A DNA stretch of 64,000 bases from Bos javanicus (GCF_032452875.1 NC_083871.1:1339692-1403691), one strand, 5' to 3'; counted from the first letter of the stretch, positions 1 through 11,129 are shown. Translations and numbers: made by a program. The notes: generated by a model from the sequence alone, not told the origin.

Positions 1-63
1 CATCAATAGCTGCAAGGTTTTGAAGGCAGGGAGAGATTTCTTCCCAAGTAGGGAGTAGGACAG

Positions 64-339
64 TCAGAGATCACTAGAAACTGGTGGGAAAATATTTGTC
101 CATTCCAGCAATGAAGAAGTACTCAGGTGAATCTTTTGTAATTTTTTTTTTTTCCCTGTACCACCCAAAATAGTACAAGTTTGGGAGGAGAAGACTCTGG
201 AGTAAGAGGTCAGAACAGAGTAGGTAACCCCTGTGTCAACAGAGAAATTCTCGGACGTACCTGCCACATCCAGTTGTACCCTTGGCTCCAGCCCAGTGAC
301 AGTTAACTGTGACAGGTGGGCTGGCTGGAGCAGGCCACT
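64..339 (-). pseudogene. pro: ERV1 protease (retropepsin) N-terminal part
   Basis: The catalytic Asp-Thr-Gly lies at 229-237 within the context SVDTGVTYSVL, the usual retropepsin active-site loop. It is in the same frame as the gag zinc knuckles and follows the gag stop at 340-342 by 35 codons. The frame reaches its own stop at about base 64, soon after an A-rich stretch (130-160 on the plus strand), so the enzyme is truncated in this copy. In gammaretroviruses protease is made by readthrough of the gag stop, and that arrangement is preserved here. Confidence 0.72.
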
Positions 340-342
340 TCA

Positions 343-960
343 GTCCTGTTGAACCATAGTGAGGGAGGGCTTGGCGCTTGACCTTGAGACTCTTGGGTCC
401 TGAGGGCAGAGTGCTGCCCAATGTCCCAATTGATGGCATTTGTAGCAAGCCATTTTAAAAGACTTGTCACAGTTTGGACACTGTTTGGCCCAATGCCCCG
501 CCTGTATACAGATTAAGCATTTTACCCTGTGTCTTGTGCTTCAAGGCCTGGACTCGGGGTTTGCCACAGGGCTTCTCTGGAGGGCAGCCAGCATCTGGGC
601 ATGCCTGGTCTCTTTCCTTTTCTCCCTCTCCTGGGCCTTGGCTTCCCTCTCCTGTTCTCTGTTATAAAAGGTATTGGTGGCAGTCTGGACCATCTCATCT
701 AAAGAGGCAGCAGGGTCCTGCTTCTATAGCTGTTGTAACTTTATCCTGATATTAGATGCACATTGGGACAGGAATTTGTCCTTTAAAATCACCTGTCCCT
801 TGTAAGAGTCTAAATCCTGATTGGTAAACTTTTGTATAGCCTCTTAGACTTTCCAGAGGCAAATGGGTTCTCATTGGGTTCCTAAGTTATTGCTGAGACT
901 GGGCACAGTCCCACAAGTCATAGGCTCCCTTCTATTTCCATGGGTGGACTTCCTTAGGGG
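343..960 (-). pseudogene. gag: ERV1 gag, C-terminal capsid and nucleocapsid remnant
   Basis: Two CX2CX4HX4C knuckles are intact and in one frame. The first (478-519) reads CLICIQAGHWAKQC and the second (406-447) reads CYKCHQLGHWAALC. They bind genomic RNA in nucleocapsid. Upstream of them is a charged stretch rich in Glu, Lys, Arg and Gln (about 620-680), and before that a region resembling the C-terminal capsid helices of gammaretroviral gag. At least two stops interrupt the capsid part (near 720 and 840). The gag reading ends at TGA 340-342. Most gammaretroviruses have one knuckle; two points to the HERV-H/F side of class I. Confidence 0.72.
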
Positions 961-1021
961 TGAGTCTTTCTGAAACTTATCCTACCCAGAACTGTTGCAA
1001 CCTGAGAGCCAGGTGTCCCCA

Positions 1022-1300
1022 GATCAGGGTGCAGATCCCCAGGAAGGCTGAGGCATGACAGCTCCTGGGGGTCTAATCCCCAGGCAGGTCGAGGCATGTC
1101 AGCCTCCGGAGAATTAGGTCCCTAGGCCTAATTCGACCTCCTAGGACCCCTGGACTGGCAGATCCCAGAGCAGGTTGAGGAGTGACAAGCTTTCGAGGTA
1201 CAGATCCCTAGGCAGGTCAAGGCAGGTTGAGCTCCTGCGACCCCCCCAGACTGGTGGATCCCTGAGTAGGTTGATGCATGAAAACCTCCCAGGAGCCAGT
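1022..1300 (-). repeat. Degenerate tandem repeat inside ERV1 internal region
   Basis: About five imperfect units of roughly 42-55 bp share a core like GATCCCCAGGCAGGTCGAGG followed by a conserved CATG/CAGC block (around 1030, 1073, 1160, 1201 and 1254). Spacing is irregular and units are diverged. The array sits between the leader and the recognisable gag region. No matrix-like protein can be read through it with confidence. Confidence 0.6.
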
Positions 1301-2421
1301 GGTTTTCTGGATGTCCCTCCAGAAGATTGTAGAGGCAACACTTTGGGCCTGGACAAGGCTCAGGAAAAGAGCATGAAATAGGAGGGGAGGGGGCAGGGCA
1401 CAACTTTTGAAAGAATGACATAGCACAAAGGCATAACATAAACCAATTAAAATCAATTGGGTCCAAGATGACGAGTCAAATTCAACTAAACCTTGATCCC
1501 CAATCTGCAAGCTAAATGACACACCTAGGTGGCAGGACAGTTCCAAGGCACTGCCTAAAGTCAGAGGAGTGGGGGGTTCCCCAATAGTTGGGATGATCTT
1601 CCCACTCATTAACATATGAATTCACCCAGCTTGCAAAAACTAGCCACACCACATTTCATGGCCTAAGCACTTGCCCTCTGTAATGGCCCATATCCTTTAG
1701 AGTGTGCTTCTCTCTGAATCCTAACAAATCCACCTCTTACCTATCGCTGTGTCTCTAACTGAATTTTTGCAGTGAGACATCAGAGCCAGAGCTTCATTAG
1801 GTAGGTCCTGAAGCCAGACTCAAGTCCCAGGAGAGACGAGCTGAAGGATGGGAGGAAAAAGCAGTGGGAAAATGTGCCAAGGAATCCCCTTCATAACCTG
1901 CTGGAAAGTCTTAAATACCTGACCTATGCTCACAGTTTTCATTGGCCTGATCCTTGGCACAAAGAAGATTAAGGACAGAAGAACCCCCACTGGCTTGGGT
2001 AACAGCAACTGAGGCCCAGCAGATAATGGAGCCTTTGGGACATGTTGAGGAGTAGGTCTTGCCAGAGTGCCTCAATTGCACCCACTGCCACTCACCTGTT
2101 CACAGGGAGTTTGAGGGAACAAGAAACAGAGATTGTAAAGGAATTCAGATTTTGCTAGGCATATGTTCTTCCAGCTATAGGAGCAAGGATCTCCTACCTT
2201 AGTTAAAGGTCTTCTGGAATCTGAGACTGAGCTGTGTGAGCTTTCTGATGAGTTCATTTTTCACTGTCCTTGTTTTCAGCACACTGGGCTTCTTGTCACT
2301 TCCCCTGTGCTGGGTTTTCTTTGCATTCCACTTCCACTATGGGAGCTTTCGCCAAGTTGTGCTCCTGTTGTTCTTGGCTTCCTCCTTGTGAGAGCCATGC
2401 TGAGGTTGTTTCAGCCAGGTT
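1301..2421 (-). other. ERV1 leader and 5' gag region, no readable protein
   Basis: This stretch lies between the primer-binding site and the recognisable gag. The longest reading frame on the sense strand (1217-1615) begins inside it, but I cannot match it to matrix protein. It may be untranslated leader plus decayed matrix. Confidence 0.45.
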
Positions 2422-2441
2422 AAATCCGAGTCATGGCACCA
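2422..2441 (-). promoter_or_regulatory. Primer-binding site, tRNA-His type
   Basis: The minus strand reads TGGTGCCATGACTCGGATTT. This is complementary to the 3' end of tRNA-His (expected TGGTGCCGTGACTCGGAT) with one mismatch. It starts 4 bases after the LTR end at 2446. Confidence 0.75.
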
Positions 2442-2445
2442 TAGA

Positions 2446-3100
2446 TGTCGGGGGAGTGTGTAATTTTCTCTGTTCTGTCTCATCACAATAAAAATTTGAA
2501 GCGATGGACCAGCATTACCACCCTTAGATGGGCCGGCATTACAGCTCTCAGACAAACCAGAGTCACAGCTCTGTGTTACAGCTCAGTTTTATTTAGAAAA
2601 TAAAGGAAAATACACCCTCAAGGCATAAGAGCATGACGACCCAAAAGACATGAAGAGAAGAGAGAGAGAGTGGGAGGGAGAGCGAGTGAAAGAGAAAGAG
2701 AGAGATAGAGCCCTGGCCCTTTGGGTCCTGTTTTTATATGTTTTTTTTTTTTTTTTTCTCTCCTCCCCCTGGACCTGCCCTATGTAAATTGGGCTATCCA
2801 AGAGGGCTGTTTGTTCTACCTGAGATCCTCACTCTGGTCCTCGTACCTTTCTTTGTTCTATTTTAGTGGGCTTTTCCCTTTCTTGTCTTTTAGTCAGGAC
2901 CATTCTGGACTCCTTTTTCTTATTCTAACTACCTAATAGGCATACAAGGAAGACTTTTGTGGTATTCCTCCACTGGGAAGGGAGAGGAAGAGCCACTTGC
3001 CAAAGAGGGAGTGAAAGCTGACTCTTCTTATCTACAGGTAAGGTCAAGATTCCAGTGACTGGGATGGGCAGTTGATGTTATGGTGTAAACTCAGAGGCTT
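2446..3100 (-). repeat. ERV1 5' LTR
   Basis: On the minus strand the LTR ends in CCCCCGACA at 2446. It carries a TATA-like TATAAA at 2733-2738 and a polyadenylation signal AATAAA at 2588-2593, about 140 bp downstream, so U3, R and U5 are in the right order. A pyrimidine-rich stretch (sense) lies between the two. The U3 start is not certain. A CTCAGAGG motif near 3090 resembles the terminus of HERV-H-type LTRs. Confidence 0.62.
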
Positions 3101-3182
3101 GGAACTTAGGAGACTTGGGCTCTTTATTCCTCATCAGGGAAGGCCAGAAACTGCCTTGGAAGGTATCCCATTCCTATTTGGA

Positions 3183-3735
3183 GGCAGCTAGCACTACTGG
3201 ATAAACCATAGCTTCAACTATACAGACCTTTGTCAACAAAGTAATTTCTCTGCTTTTTAATATGCTGGCTAGGTTTATCATAGCTTTCCTTCCAAGGAGC
3301 AAGCATCTTTTAATTTCATGATTGCAATCACTTTCTGCAGTGATTTTGGAGCCTAAGAAAATAAAGTCTGTCACTGTTTCCATGTTTTCTTCCATCTATT
3401 TGCCATGAAATGATGGGACCAGATTCTATGCTCTGTTTTCTTAATGCTGAGTTTTAAGCCATTTTTTTTTTTCACTCTCCTCTTCCACCCTCATCAAGAG
3501 ACTCTCTAGTTCCTCTTCACTTTCTGCTTTTAGAATGGTATCATCTGCATATCTGTGGTTGTTGATTTTTCTTCTGACAGTCTTGAATCCAGTTTGTGAT
3601 TCATCCAGCCTAGCATTTTACATGATGTACTCTGCATATAAGTTAAATAAGCAGGATGCCAAGATACAGCCTTGTACTCTTTTCCCAATTTTGGACCCAT
3701 CAGTTGTTCCAACTTGTATTCTAGACTATGGCTAT
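3183..3735 (-). mobile_element. BovB (RTE) LINE fragment, RT region
   Basis: The reverse complement matches the BovB reverse-transcriptase region, including the sequence coding the YADD-containing block and the stretch downstream of it that recurs at 6000-6300 in this window. It is heavily mutated compared with the other copies. Both ends are truncated. Confidence 0.88.
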
Positions 3736-3894
3736 AACTGAGTTATTTTCATTTTTTTAACATATTTATTTCCAAGTTTGTTATCATTATTATTTTATTA
3801 CGGTCAATGTTCATTAAACTTTTATTTGAATTCCATAATTTAGTTTTACTTCATAGAAATGAAATTACGATGTTAAATAATTTCAGATGAAATT
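3736..3894. other. AT-rich spacer, nothing recognised
   Basis: A short AT-rich stretch between BovB and an LTR-like remnant. No ORF or repeat recognised. Confidence 0.5.
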
Positions 3895-4440
3895 TGGGTT
3901 ACATGAAGGTGTTTCAGGAAAGAAAAGTGGGACGCAAGAGGATAGTCACATCCCAAGCCATGTCCCTGGAATGGTGCCAAGTGTAAGTTCTTGGCTTTGG
4001 CAGGAAAGAATTTAAGAACAAGCCACAGAAAGTGAAAGCAGGTTGACTCAGGGAGACACTCCACAGAGTGTGGGCCCTCTCAGAAGGTGAGAGGCCCCAT
4101 GTTACAGGGTTCTTAGGCTTTATAGGGATGGGTAATCTCATAGTCCAATGAATGAGAAGATTATTTCAACTATTTTGGAGAATGGCTGGGGATTTCCGAG
4201 AATTGGGCCACTGCCCCCTTTTTGACCTTCTAAGGTCAGCCTCAAAACTGTCATGGTACTTGTGGGTGTGTCATTTAGTGTGCTGATATACTACACTGAG
4301 CATGTAATGAGGCTCAAGATCTAGTATCTAGTGCAAGTCAACTTGTCAACTATCTTGGATCTGGTTGGTTCTAAAGAGTTTATGCTGTGTCCTCAATGGC
4401 TGTGTCATTCTTTGAAAAATTATGCTCTGGTCCTTTCCTG
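3895..4440 (-). repeat. LTR-like ancient repeat
   Basis: The segment resembles a common placental ERV-type LTR or internal sequence, as judged by a recognisable run of motifs (GAAGGTGAGAGGCCCC near 4084; CTGTCATGGTACTTGTGGG near 4248). Family and orientation are tentative. Confidence 0.4.
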
Positions 4441-4639
4441 TCCCAGAGAAATTAAATGTGAGAGAAGTAAAATATCTAATATTAGTTAAAGAAGGGTAGG
4501 ATCTCTGCATATCTTGGAAAAGTCAAGGAGATCAGAAGGAGGATAGGTAAAAGTACCAAGAGCCATGCTAATGCAGAACAAGGAGAAAGAGAATGAAAAA
4601 AAGAATTTACATGAAACATCTAAGCCTATACATTTCTAT
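4441..4639. other. Unassigned AT-rich sequence
   Basis: No gene or repeat recognised. Confidence 0.4.
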
Positions 4640-5220
4640 CAAAACCAACAAAGAGAAAAAATTATTCATATCTAAGATTTATAAGGAAATCTCAAAACTC
4701 AAAAGTATATAAGCAGACAATCCAATTAGAAAATGAATAAAAGACATTAAGAGACATTTGACAAAAGGTGACATATGCCTGGGCCTTCCCTGGTGGCTCA
4801 GTGATAAAGAATATGCCTGCAATGCAAAAAACCAGGGTTCAATCCCTGAGTTGGGAAGATCCTCTGGAGGAGGGCATAGCAATCCACTCTAGTACTCTTG
4901 CCTAGAGAATCCCACAGACAGAGGATCCTGGCAGGCTACAGTCCACAGGGTTACAAAGAGTCGGACACAACTGAAGCAACTAAGCAGCAGCAGCAGACAT
5001 ATGACTAGCCAATGAACATTGAGATGTTCAACATCTTTAGAGATCAGAGAAATGAAGATTAAGACCTCGATGAACCATCACTTTGCAGCTATCAGAATAG
5101 CTTTGAACCTATCATGTTTGTGCCTAACTTTGCACCTATCAGAATAGCTAAAATAAAATGAAATGATAGTACTAAAACCTGGTGAAGATGTGGAGATGAC
5201 TTCAAATGAATATATGCATT
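4640..5220 (+). mobile_element. Old L1 ORF2 3' fragment interrupted by a SINE
   Basis: The sense strand resembles the distal ORF2 region of L1: an AAAACTC...AATTAGAAAATGAATAAAAGAC block before the SINE, and the AGCCAATGAACAT...CAACATC block after it. It is diverged and has an internal partial duplication near 5085-5145, where a short motif occurs twice. Confidence 0.65.
4778..4995 (+). mobile_element. Bov-tA SINE with 8-bp target duplication
   Basis: It begins with the tRNA-derived head (CCTTCCCTGGTGGCTCAGTG) and ends in a (CAG)n tail. It is flanked by GACATATG at 4770-4777 and again at 4996-5003. It interrupts the L1 fragment and is therefore younger. Confidence 0.9.
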
Positions 5221-5235
5221 GCTTTAATATATCAT

Positions 5236-5264
5236 ATACTGATATATATATATATATATATATT
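5236..5264. repeat. (TA)n microsatellite
   Basis: A run of alternating TA sits just before the BovB copy, a common type of insertion neighbourhood for RTE elements. Confidence 0.8.
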
Positions 5265-5275
5265 GAATAAATGGA

Positions 5276-6774
5276 TTATATAAGCAATACATGAACTGTG
5301 AACTTCTAGATGTTCAAGCTGGTTTTAGAAAAGGCAGAGGAACCAGAGATCAAATTGCCAACATCTGCTGGATCATCAAAAAAGCAAGAGAGTTTCAGAA
5401 AAATATATATTTCTTCTTTGTTGACTATGCCAAAGCTTTTGACTGCATGGATCACAATAAACTGGAAAATTCTGAAAGAAGTGGGATACCAGACCACCTG
5501 ACCTGCCTCTTGAGAAACCTGTATGCAGGTCAGGAAGCAACAGTTAGAACTGGACATGGAACAACAGACTGGATCCAAATAGGAAAAGGAGTACGTCAAG
5601 GCTGTATATTGTCACCATGCTTATTTAACTTACATGCAGAGTGTTGCCGCTAAGTCACCTCAGTCGAGTCCGACTCTGTGCAACCCCATAGACGGCAGCT
5701 GACCAGGCTCCCCCGTCCCTAGGATTCTCCAGGCAAGAACACTGGAGTGGGTTGCCATTTCCTTCTCCAATGCATGAAAGGGAAAAGTGAAAGTGAAGTT
5801 GCTCAGTCGTGTCCGACTCTTAGCGACCCCATGGACTGCAGCCCACCAGGCTCCTCAGTCCATGGGATTTTCCAGGCAAGAGTACTGGAGTGGGGTGCCA
5901 TTGCCTTCTCCGTATATGCAGAGTACATCATGAGAAACACTGGGCTGGAAGAGGCACAAGCTGGAATCAAGATTGCCGGGAGAAATACCAATAACCTCAG
6001 ATATGCAGATGACACCACCATTATGGAAGAAAGTGAAGAGGAACTAAAGAGCCTCTTAATGAAAGTGAAAGAGGACAGTGAAAAATTTGGCTTAAAGCTC
6101 AACATTCAGAAAACTAATATCATGGCATCCAGTCCCATCACTTCATGGCAAATAGATTGGGAAACAGTGGCTGAATTTTTATTCTGGGCTCCAAAATCAC
6201 TGCAGATGGTGACCACAGCCATGAAATTAAAAGATGCTTACTCCTTGGAAGGAAAGTTATGACCAACCTAGACAGTATATTAAAAAGCAAAGACATTACT
6301 TTGTCAACAAAGGTCCGTCTAGTTAAGGCTATGGTTTTTCCAGTGGTCATCTATGGATGTGAGAGTTGGACTCTAAAGAAAGTTGAGTGCCGAAGAATTG
6401 ATGCTTTTGAACTGTGGTGTTGGAGAAGACTCTTGAGAATTCCTTGGACTGCAAAGAGATCCAAACAGTCCATCTTAAAGGAGCAGTCTTGGGTGTTTAT
6501 TGGAAGGACTGATGTTGAAGCGAAACTCCAATACTTTGGTCACCTGATGTGAGGAGCTGACTCATTTGAAAAGACCCTGATGCTGGGAAAGATTGAGGGC
6601 AGGAGGAGAAGTGGATGACAGAGGATGAGATGGTTGGATGGCATCATTGACTCGATGAACATGGGTTTGGGTAGACTCCGTGAGTTGGTGATGGACAGGG
6701 AGGCCTGGTGTGCTGCAGTTCATGGGGTCGCAAAGAGTAGGACATGACTGAGCAATTGAACTGAACTGAACTGA
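5276..6774 (+). mobile_element. BovB LINE, 5'-truncated, 3' end intact, SINE inside
   Basis: It starts within the RT domain and runs to the typical BovB 3' end (repeated CTGAACTGAACTGA at about 6755-6774). The first block (5291-5653) encodes RT motif A with the catalytic Asp in the context VDYAKAFDCMDHNK, plus the downstream RQGCILSPCLFN block. After the SINE at 5643-5912 the frame resumes with the YADD motif (near 6001-6015). Frameshifts and stops follow, so no active protein is made. Short tandem CTGAA at the end is the RTE-type tail. Confidence 0.93.
5643..5912 (-). mobile_element. BovA2-type SINE inside BovB
   Basis: A two-part SINE in reverse orientation (two copies of the CAGTCGTGTCCGACTCT type block). 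It splits the BovB RT frame. The target duplication is about 12 bp with one mismatch (5631-5642 and 5913-5924, core ATGCAGAGT). Confidence 0.88.
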
Positions 6775-7064
6775 TACAGTATATAAGAATGTATATACAT
6801 ATATAATGTATTATTATACATACCTATATATAATGCATTTCTTTAATGTGCTATTTTATTTTTAATAGTTATCCTGTCTGAATGGTACATTGTTTTTGAA
6901 GCTCTGTGCTACCAAATAAGAAGACAGATTGTAAGGAAACTTTCAGTGTGTTTTCAGTCAGGGAGAAACATTGCTTACTGTGGAAAAACTACAGGTATTG
7001 TGTTTGTCACCACCGGGATCCAACCTCATCTCCTCTCTTTGGTTCCTGACTCCTGATGCCTAGG
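6775..7064. other. AT-rich spacer, nothing recognised
   Basis: TA-rich sequence directly after the BovB 3' end (6775-6860), then unassigned sequence. Confidence 0.5.
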
Positions 7065-7316
7065 TGGGGCATCCCAGGTGGCACAGTGGTAAAATATCTG
7101 CTTTCCAATGCAGGAGGCACAAAAGATGCACATTTGATTCCTGAGTCGGTAAGACCCCTTAGAGAAGGATATGGCAACCTGCTCTAGTATCATTTCCTGA
7201 AAAATTCCATGGACAGAGTAGCCTGGTGGTCTACAGTCCAAAGAGTCAGATGTGACAGCATGCCTTTGCATGCTCACGTGTGTGTGCACGCACACACACA
7301 CACACACACACACACA
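7065..7316 (+). mobile_element. Bov-tA SINE ending in a (CA)n microsatellite
   Basis: A diverged tRNA-derived head (GCATCCCAGGTGGCACAGTG) and body are followed by a GTGTGTGTGCACG inversion and a (CA)n run at 7289-7316. The microsatellite probably grew from the SINE tail. Confidence 0.82.
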
Positions 7317-8069
7317 AACATATGCATTATTTTTTAGAGAAGTTTAGGTTCACAACAAAATTGAGCAGGATATATAGAGAGTTCCCACAATCCCATTGCT
7401 CTCTCTAACCACACTATCCACATCCCTGCCAGTGTGGTATATCTATTACGATTGTTGAACTTACACCAGCATGCCATTATCACCCAAAGACCATAGTTTA
7501 TATTACAGTTTGCTCTTGATGTTATACATTCCATGGGTTTTGACATATATTCACCATTATAGTCCCACACAGAACAGTTTCACTGCCCTAAAAATCATCT
7601 GTGTTCCACCTGTTGTCCCTCTTTCCCAACCTCCAGCAACCATTGATCTTTTTAGTTTCTATAGTTTTGCCTTTTGCAGAATGTCATGGAGTTAAAATCA
7701 TAGTATTTTACGTTTCACTGGGTTCTTTCACTTTGCATTTATCTTTTCTTTACATCTTTTCATAGCATGATAGTGGATTTCTTTCTCTTTTTTTCTCCCA
7801 CTGAACAATATTCCTTATTGTATTGATGGACCACAATTTATTTATACATTTACCTAATGAGGTACAGATTGCTTGCCTTTAAGTTTTGGCAATTATGAAT
7901 AATGCTGCTGTAAGCATTTCTATTTAGGTTCTTATGTGGATATAAATTTTCAGCTCATCTGGGTAAATACCAAGGAGTGTGATTGCTGAATCATATGGTA
8001 CAAGCATGTTTAATATTTTTAAATTGTCTGCCACAGTGGCTATATCATTTTGTATTCCCATCAGCTGTT

Positions 8070-8289
8070 AAGTGAAAGAAAGTGAAAGTGAAGTCGTTCA
8101 GTCGTGTTGAACTCTTTGCGACCCAATGGACCGTAGCCTACCATGCTCTTCCGTCCACGGGATTTTCCAGGCAACAGTACTGGAGTGGGTTGCCATTTCC
8201 TTCTCCAGAGGATCTTCCTGACCCAAGGATCGAATCCAGGTCTCCTGTACTGTAGGTAGACGCTTTACCGTCTGACCCACCAGGGAAGT
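8070..8289 (-). mobile_element. Bov-tA SINE
   Basis: Reverse-oriented tRNA-derived SINE. It ends with the complement of the tRNA head (CCCACCAGGGAAGTC at 8275-8289). It interrupts the L1 at 7320-8735. Confidence 0.9.
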
Positions 8290-8304
8290 CAGGTATTAAA
8301 GAGA

Positions 8305-8558
8305 GTCCTATTGCCTGGAAAATCCCATGGATGGAGGAGCCTGGCAGGCTGCAGTCCATGGGGTTGTAAGAATCAGGCATGACTGAGCGACTTCCCTTTC
8401 ACTTTTCACTTTCATGAATTGGAGAAGGAAATGGCAACCCACTCCAGTGTTCTTGCCTGGAGAATCCCAGGGACGGGGGAGCCTGGTGGGCTGCCGTCTA
8501 TGGGGTCGCATAGAGTCGGACACGACTGAAGCGACTTAGCAGCAGCAGCAGCAGCAGC
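8305..8558 (+). mobile_element. BovA2 SINE with (CAG)n tail
   Basis: Forward-oriented two-part BovA2. It has two GCCTGG(A)AAAATCCC/GAATCCC blocks and ends in (CAG)n at 8540-8558. It lies head to tail against the preceding reverse SINE, so the pair forms a potential hairpin. Confidence 0.88.
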
Positions 8559-8735
8559 ATTGCTCCACGTCCTCCTCAGCACTTGATGTTGTCAATGTTC
8601 TGGATTTTGGCCAATTTGAAAAACAGCAGTGGTATCTCATTGTTGCTTTAATTTGCATTTCCCTGATGACAAATGGCATGGAGCATCTTTTCCTATGCTT
8701 ATTTGCTATCTGCATATCTCCTCTGCTTTTTATGA

Positions 8736-10169
8736 CTCAGACTCGAAAGTCACACAGTGTCACATCTGTGATGAAGCCATCAGAAGTGTGAAAGGAAGAG
8801 AATATAGACACAAGCCTAGGTTTGAAGCTGGCAAGTTTGCATTGTATAACATGTAGAATGAGAGGTCTTTGGGTGATACACTGCCATGGTGTCTAATGAG
8901 ATAGAGCGAGCATATGAAGAATGCTTGGAGAAACAGGCATCTGTTTAGAGAGGAATAAACATATTTGGAAGAATATCCCCTGAAGAAGTGATTGATATGG
9001 TCTAGATCATTTGAGAGATCACTGTTTAAAACACTTGCAACAACCAAGGTATTGTTGCAATCACCCCCCACCTCCCTCCAGCGTCTGAATAGGTTTTAAA
9101 TCCATGATATTGAAAGCAGTATATTGAGAAAGTCAGATAGTATCTATGTAGGTCTCCCATTATCTCATACTTAAAAAATGGGCAGTGAACTAGATTCTCT
9201 ATAAGATTTCTTCCAACTTATCTAAAGCTATATATTTTTATAACTAAGTTAAAAGGGGGCACATTTCTGCTTTATGTAAAGATGAAAAACACCTAAGGAT
9301 GAAGGTCACAAAGAAGGGGATAATGAAGGTTACTCATTTTGAAGAAAACCGTAGAGAAAGAAACAAATACACCAAACTGCTCAGGACCGCCTTTCTGTTT
9401 TGTCTTCTCGCCCTGATTCTGTGAGGGTCCCCTTCTGCAGAGCACAAACTATGGCAGATAAAGAGAAGAAATAATTCTTCCAGTCCTAGTTTGTTCAAAG
9501 CATTCCGGAGAGGAGCAGTTCCAAAGACAAACATGTCCTGTAAGTTCTTCACCCACAGAAAATTGTATTAGAGAGCTCTGAGAAGTCTTCTTATAACCTT
9601 AAAGTCAGAGTTTACAAAGAAGAGAAATAAATAGGAAACATCTTAGTGGCATCATTTCCCTATGAGCCTCTCATTTCTTATGTTACTTTACTTCCCTGTC
9701 ATTTCAAGTCCAAATGTCAAGTATCAGGATTCAAAGTAAAACACTTTCCCTTCCTTATGTGTGTTTCTATTCCCCAGAGTCTTAGGCCTAAATTTCAGGT
9801 TCTATTTTTATAGTCTTCACAGTGGACAGTGATGTGGATGGTATTGATTGTAGCTAGTTAGACACTGAGAAATTTCCTTTACTAAAAGCTTTGTGGGGCT
9901 TGAAAGAGGAGAGAGACGGGCAAGCATTAAGTCTCAGTATTCTGGAAAAGACGTTTCTGTGAAGCTCTGCCATTGCTTCTTAGAGCCTGAGGTTCCCCCT
10001 GCAAGGATAATTCTAACAGGGGCTGCTGCATTCTCCAGTCAGCTCCTCTACTCCATCTGAACTTCACGGCATTTCATAAGTGCTATAGGCTGATTGTTTT
10101 TATTTTCTTGCATAAAATAAGACATTTTCATTGAGCACTTAACTAATGGCAAGTAGCATGTTATTTCCC
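8736..10169. other. Unassigned intergenic sequence
   Basis: No gene or repeat recognised. Short ORFs here have no codon bias or family resemblance. Confidence 0.5.
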
Positions 10170-10465
10170 AGGCTTTCTTCTTTGCTCACAATCTCAGCAA
10201 AAAATATTTCTTGGAAAAATCCTTTCCTGCCCTCATCTCAAAGTTTCCAGCCCCTTCTAGGTCATGTCTCTCTTTTCTGTGACACTTATTGAATATTTTG
10301 AGCTTCTTTAAAGATTTTATATGCTTAGACATATTATTAGCTGATTGATATGTTTTCTGAACAGCTATAGTAAGCTTCAGAGTATTCTCTTGCTGACCTT
10401 TCTAGCTCAGGGCATGTCACAGTAGATACTCAAAAAGTAATTGTCGAGAGAGGGAATAAATGAAG
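10170..10465 (+). mobile_element. Probable L2 3' fragment
   Basis: The layout resembles the L2 3' region: pyrimidine-rich start, a GACACTTATTGAATATTTTG block, then AGGGCATGTCACAGTAGATA followed by a short GGAATAAATGAA end. It is an ancient mammalian repeat; similarity was judged by eye. Confidence 0.5.
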
Positions 10466-11129
10466 AATTTACATTCATTTCTTCTTCAATTCTTCACTTC
10501 TTAAATCAGAAAACAAAAAACTTGAGAAGGTCATGTGACTTCTTGGGGATTTAAAGGTTAAGGTGTGGTGAAGCTGGCAATTGAATTGAGGTCAACCTGC
10601 TAGCCCCCAATCCTATTGTGTGCCAGGTACATTCTGTTCCAGCTACCTTTAAACTATTTTGTCTGATTTAATTTTAGTTAAAAAACAACAAAAATATTTC
10701 TGCTTGTAACAGATTAGTCACAGTGGAACAAACTGAGACTATTCTTTGGTTCAAAGTGTAGTAAGGATTTTTATTTGGGTAGAGAAGTTCTTGGTTGCCC
10801 TGCAGCGGTGCTGTTTTCTTGAATATCCTACAGTGAAAGTATTATGACCTCACCAATCTCTTAATAACACAAGGAATGCTCCTTGAAGTTAGGTTGTAAG
10901 TGTAAATCTTAAACTTTCTTTACTAGAAACTTCTTCTAGATGTCTTTGCAAAGGGAAAGGTTAAACATTAAATTGTTATATATCCTCAAGTTAGAAGATC
11001 TTACTAAAATAGTACAAAATTTTCAAGTATTTTCATATACCACTGATGGAGTGTATATTTATCAACACAGTTATTCCACTTGATCTAGTGTGTTATCTAA
11101 AGCCTGTGTTTACTTATTGATTTTTTCCC
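10466..11129. other. Unassigned intergenic sequence
   Basis: AT-rich; nothing recognised. Confidence 0.45.

Larger units (their letters stand above)
1..3100 (-). mobile_element. Class I endogenous retrovirus (ERV1), 5' part, cut by window edge
   Basis: Read on the minus strand the order is LTR, primer-binding site, long leader, gag with two zinc knuckles, one in-frame stop, then the start of a retropepsin. This is the gammaretrovirus-like plan. The primer site matches tRNA-His with one mismatch, as in HERV-H-type elements, and two knuckles fit that group. Stops and frame breaks are scattered through the CA-like part, so it is a pseudogene. The pol and env genes and the second LTR would lie left of base 1. 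The upstream LTR edge is uncertain; a BovB abuts near 3183. Confidence 0.8.
7320..8735 (-). mobile_element. Old L1 3' region in reverse orientation
   Basis: The plus strand carries the antisense of a mammalian L1M-type distal ORF2 and 3' region (for example TTTAGGTTCACA near 7344 and GGTTTTGACATATATTCACC near 7535). It continues on the other side of two SINEs with CAATGTTCTGGATTTTGGCC near 8593. It is strongly diverged. Confidence 0.72.

Noticed and set aside
4778..4995. tRNA genes within SINE heads
   Set aside because: The tRNA-like heads of Bov-tA elements are fused to SINE bodies and are diverged; no cloverleaf with a proper 3' end is present here or in the other copies.
8629..8856. Short frame with CHICDEAIRSVKGREYRH that looks like a zinc finger
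   Set aside because: One isolated Cys-x2-Cys without correct His spacing, half of it in an L1 remnant. No neighbouring exon structure.
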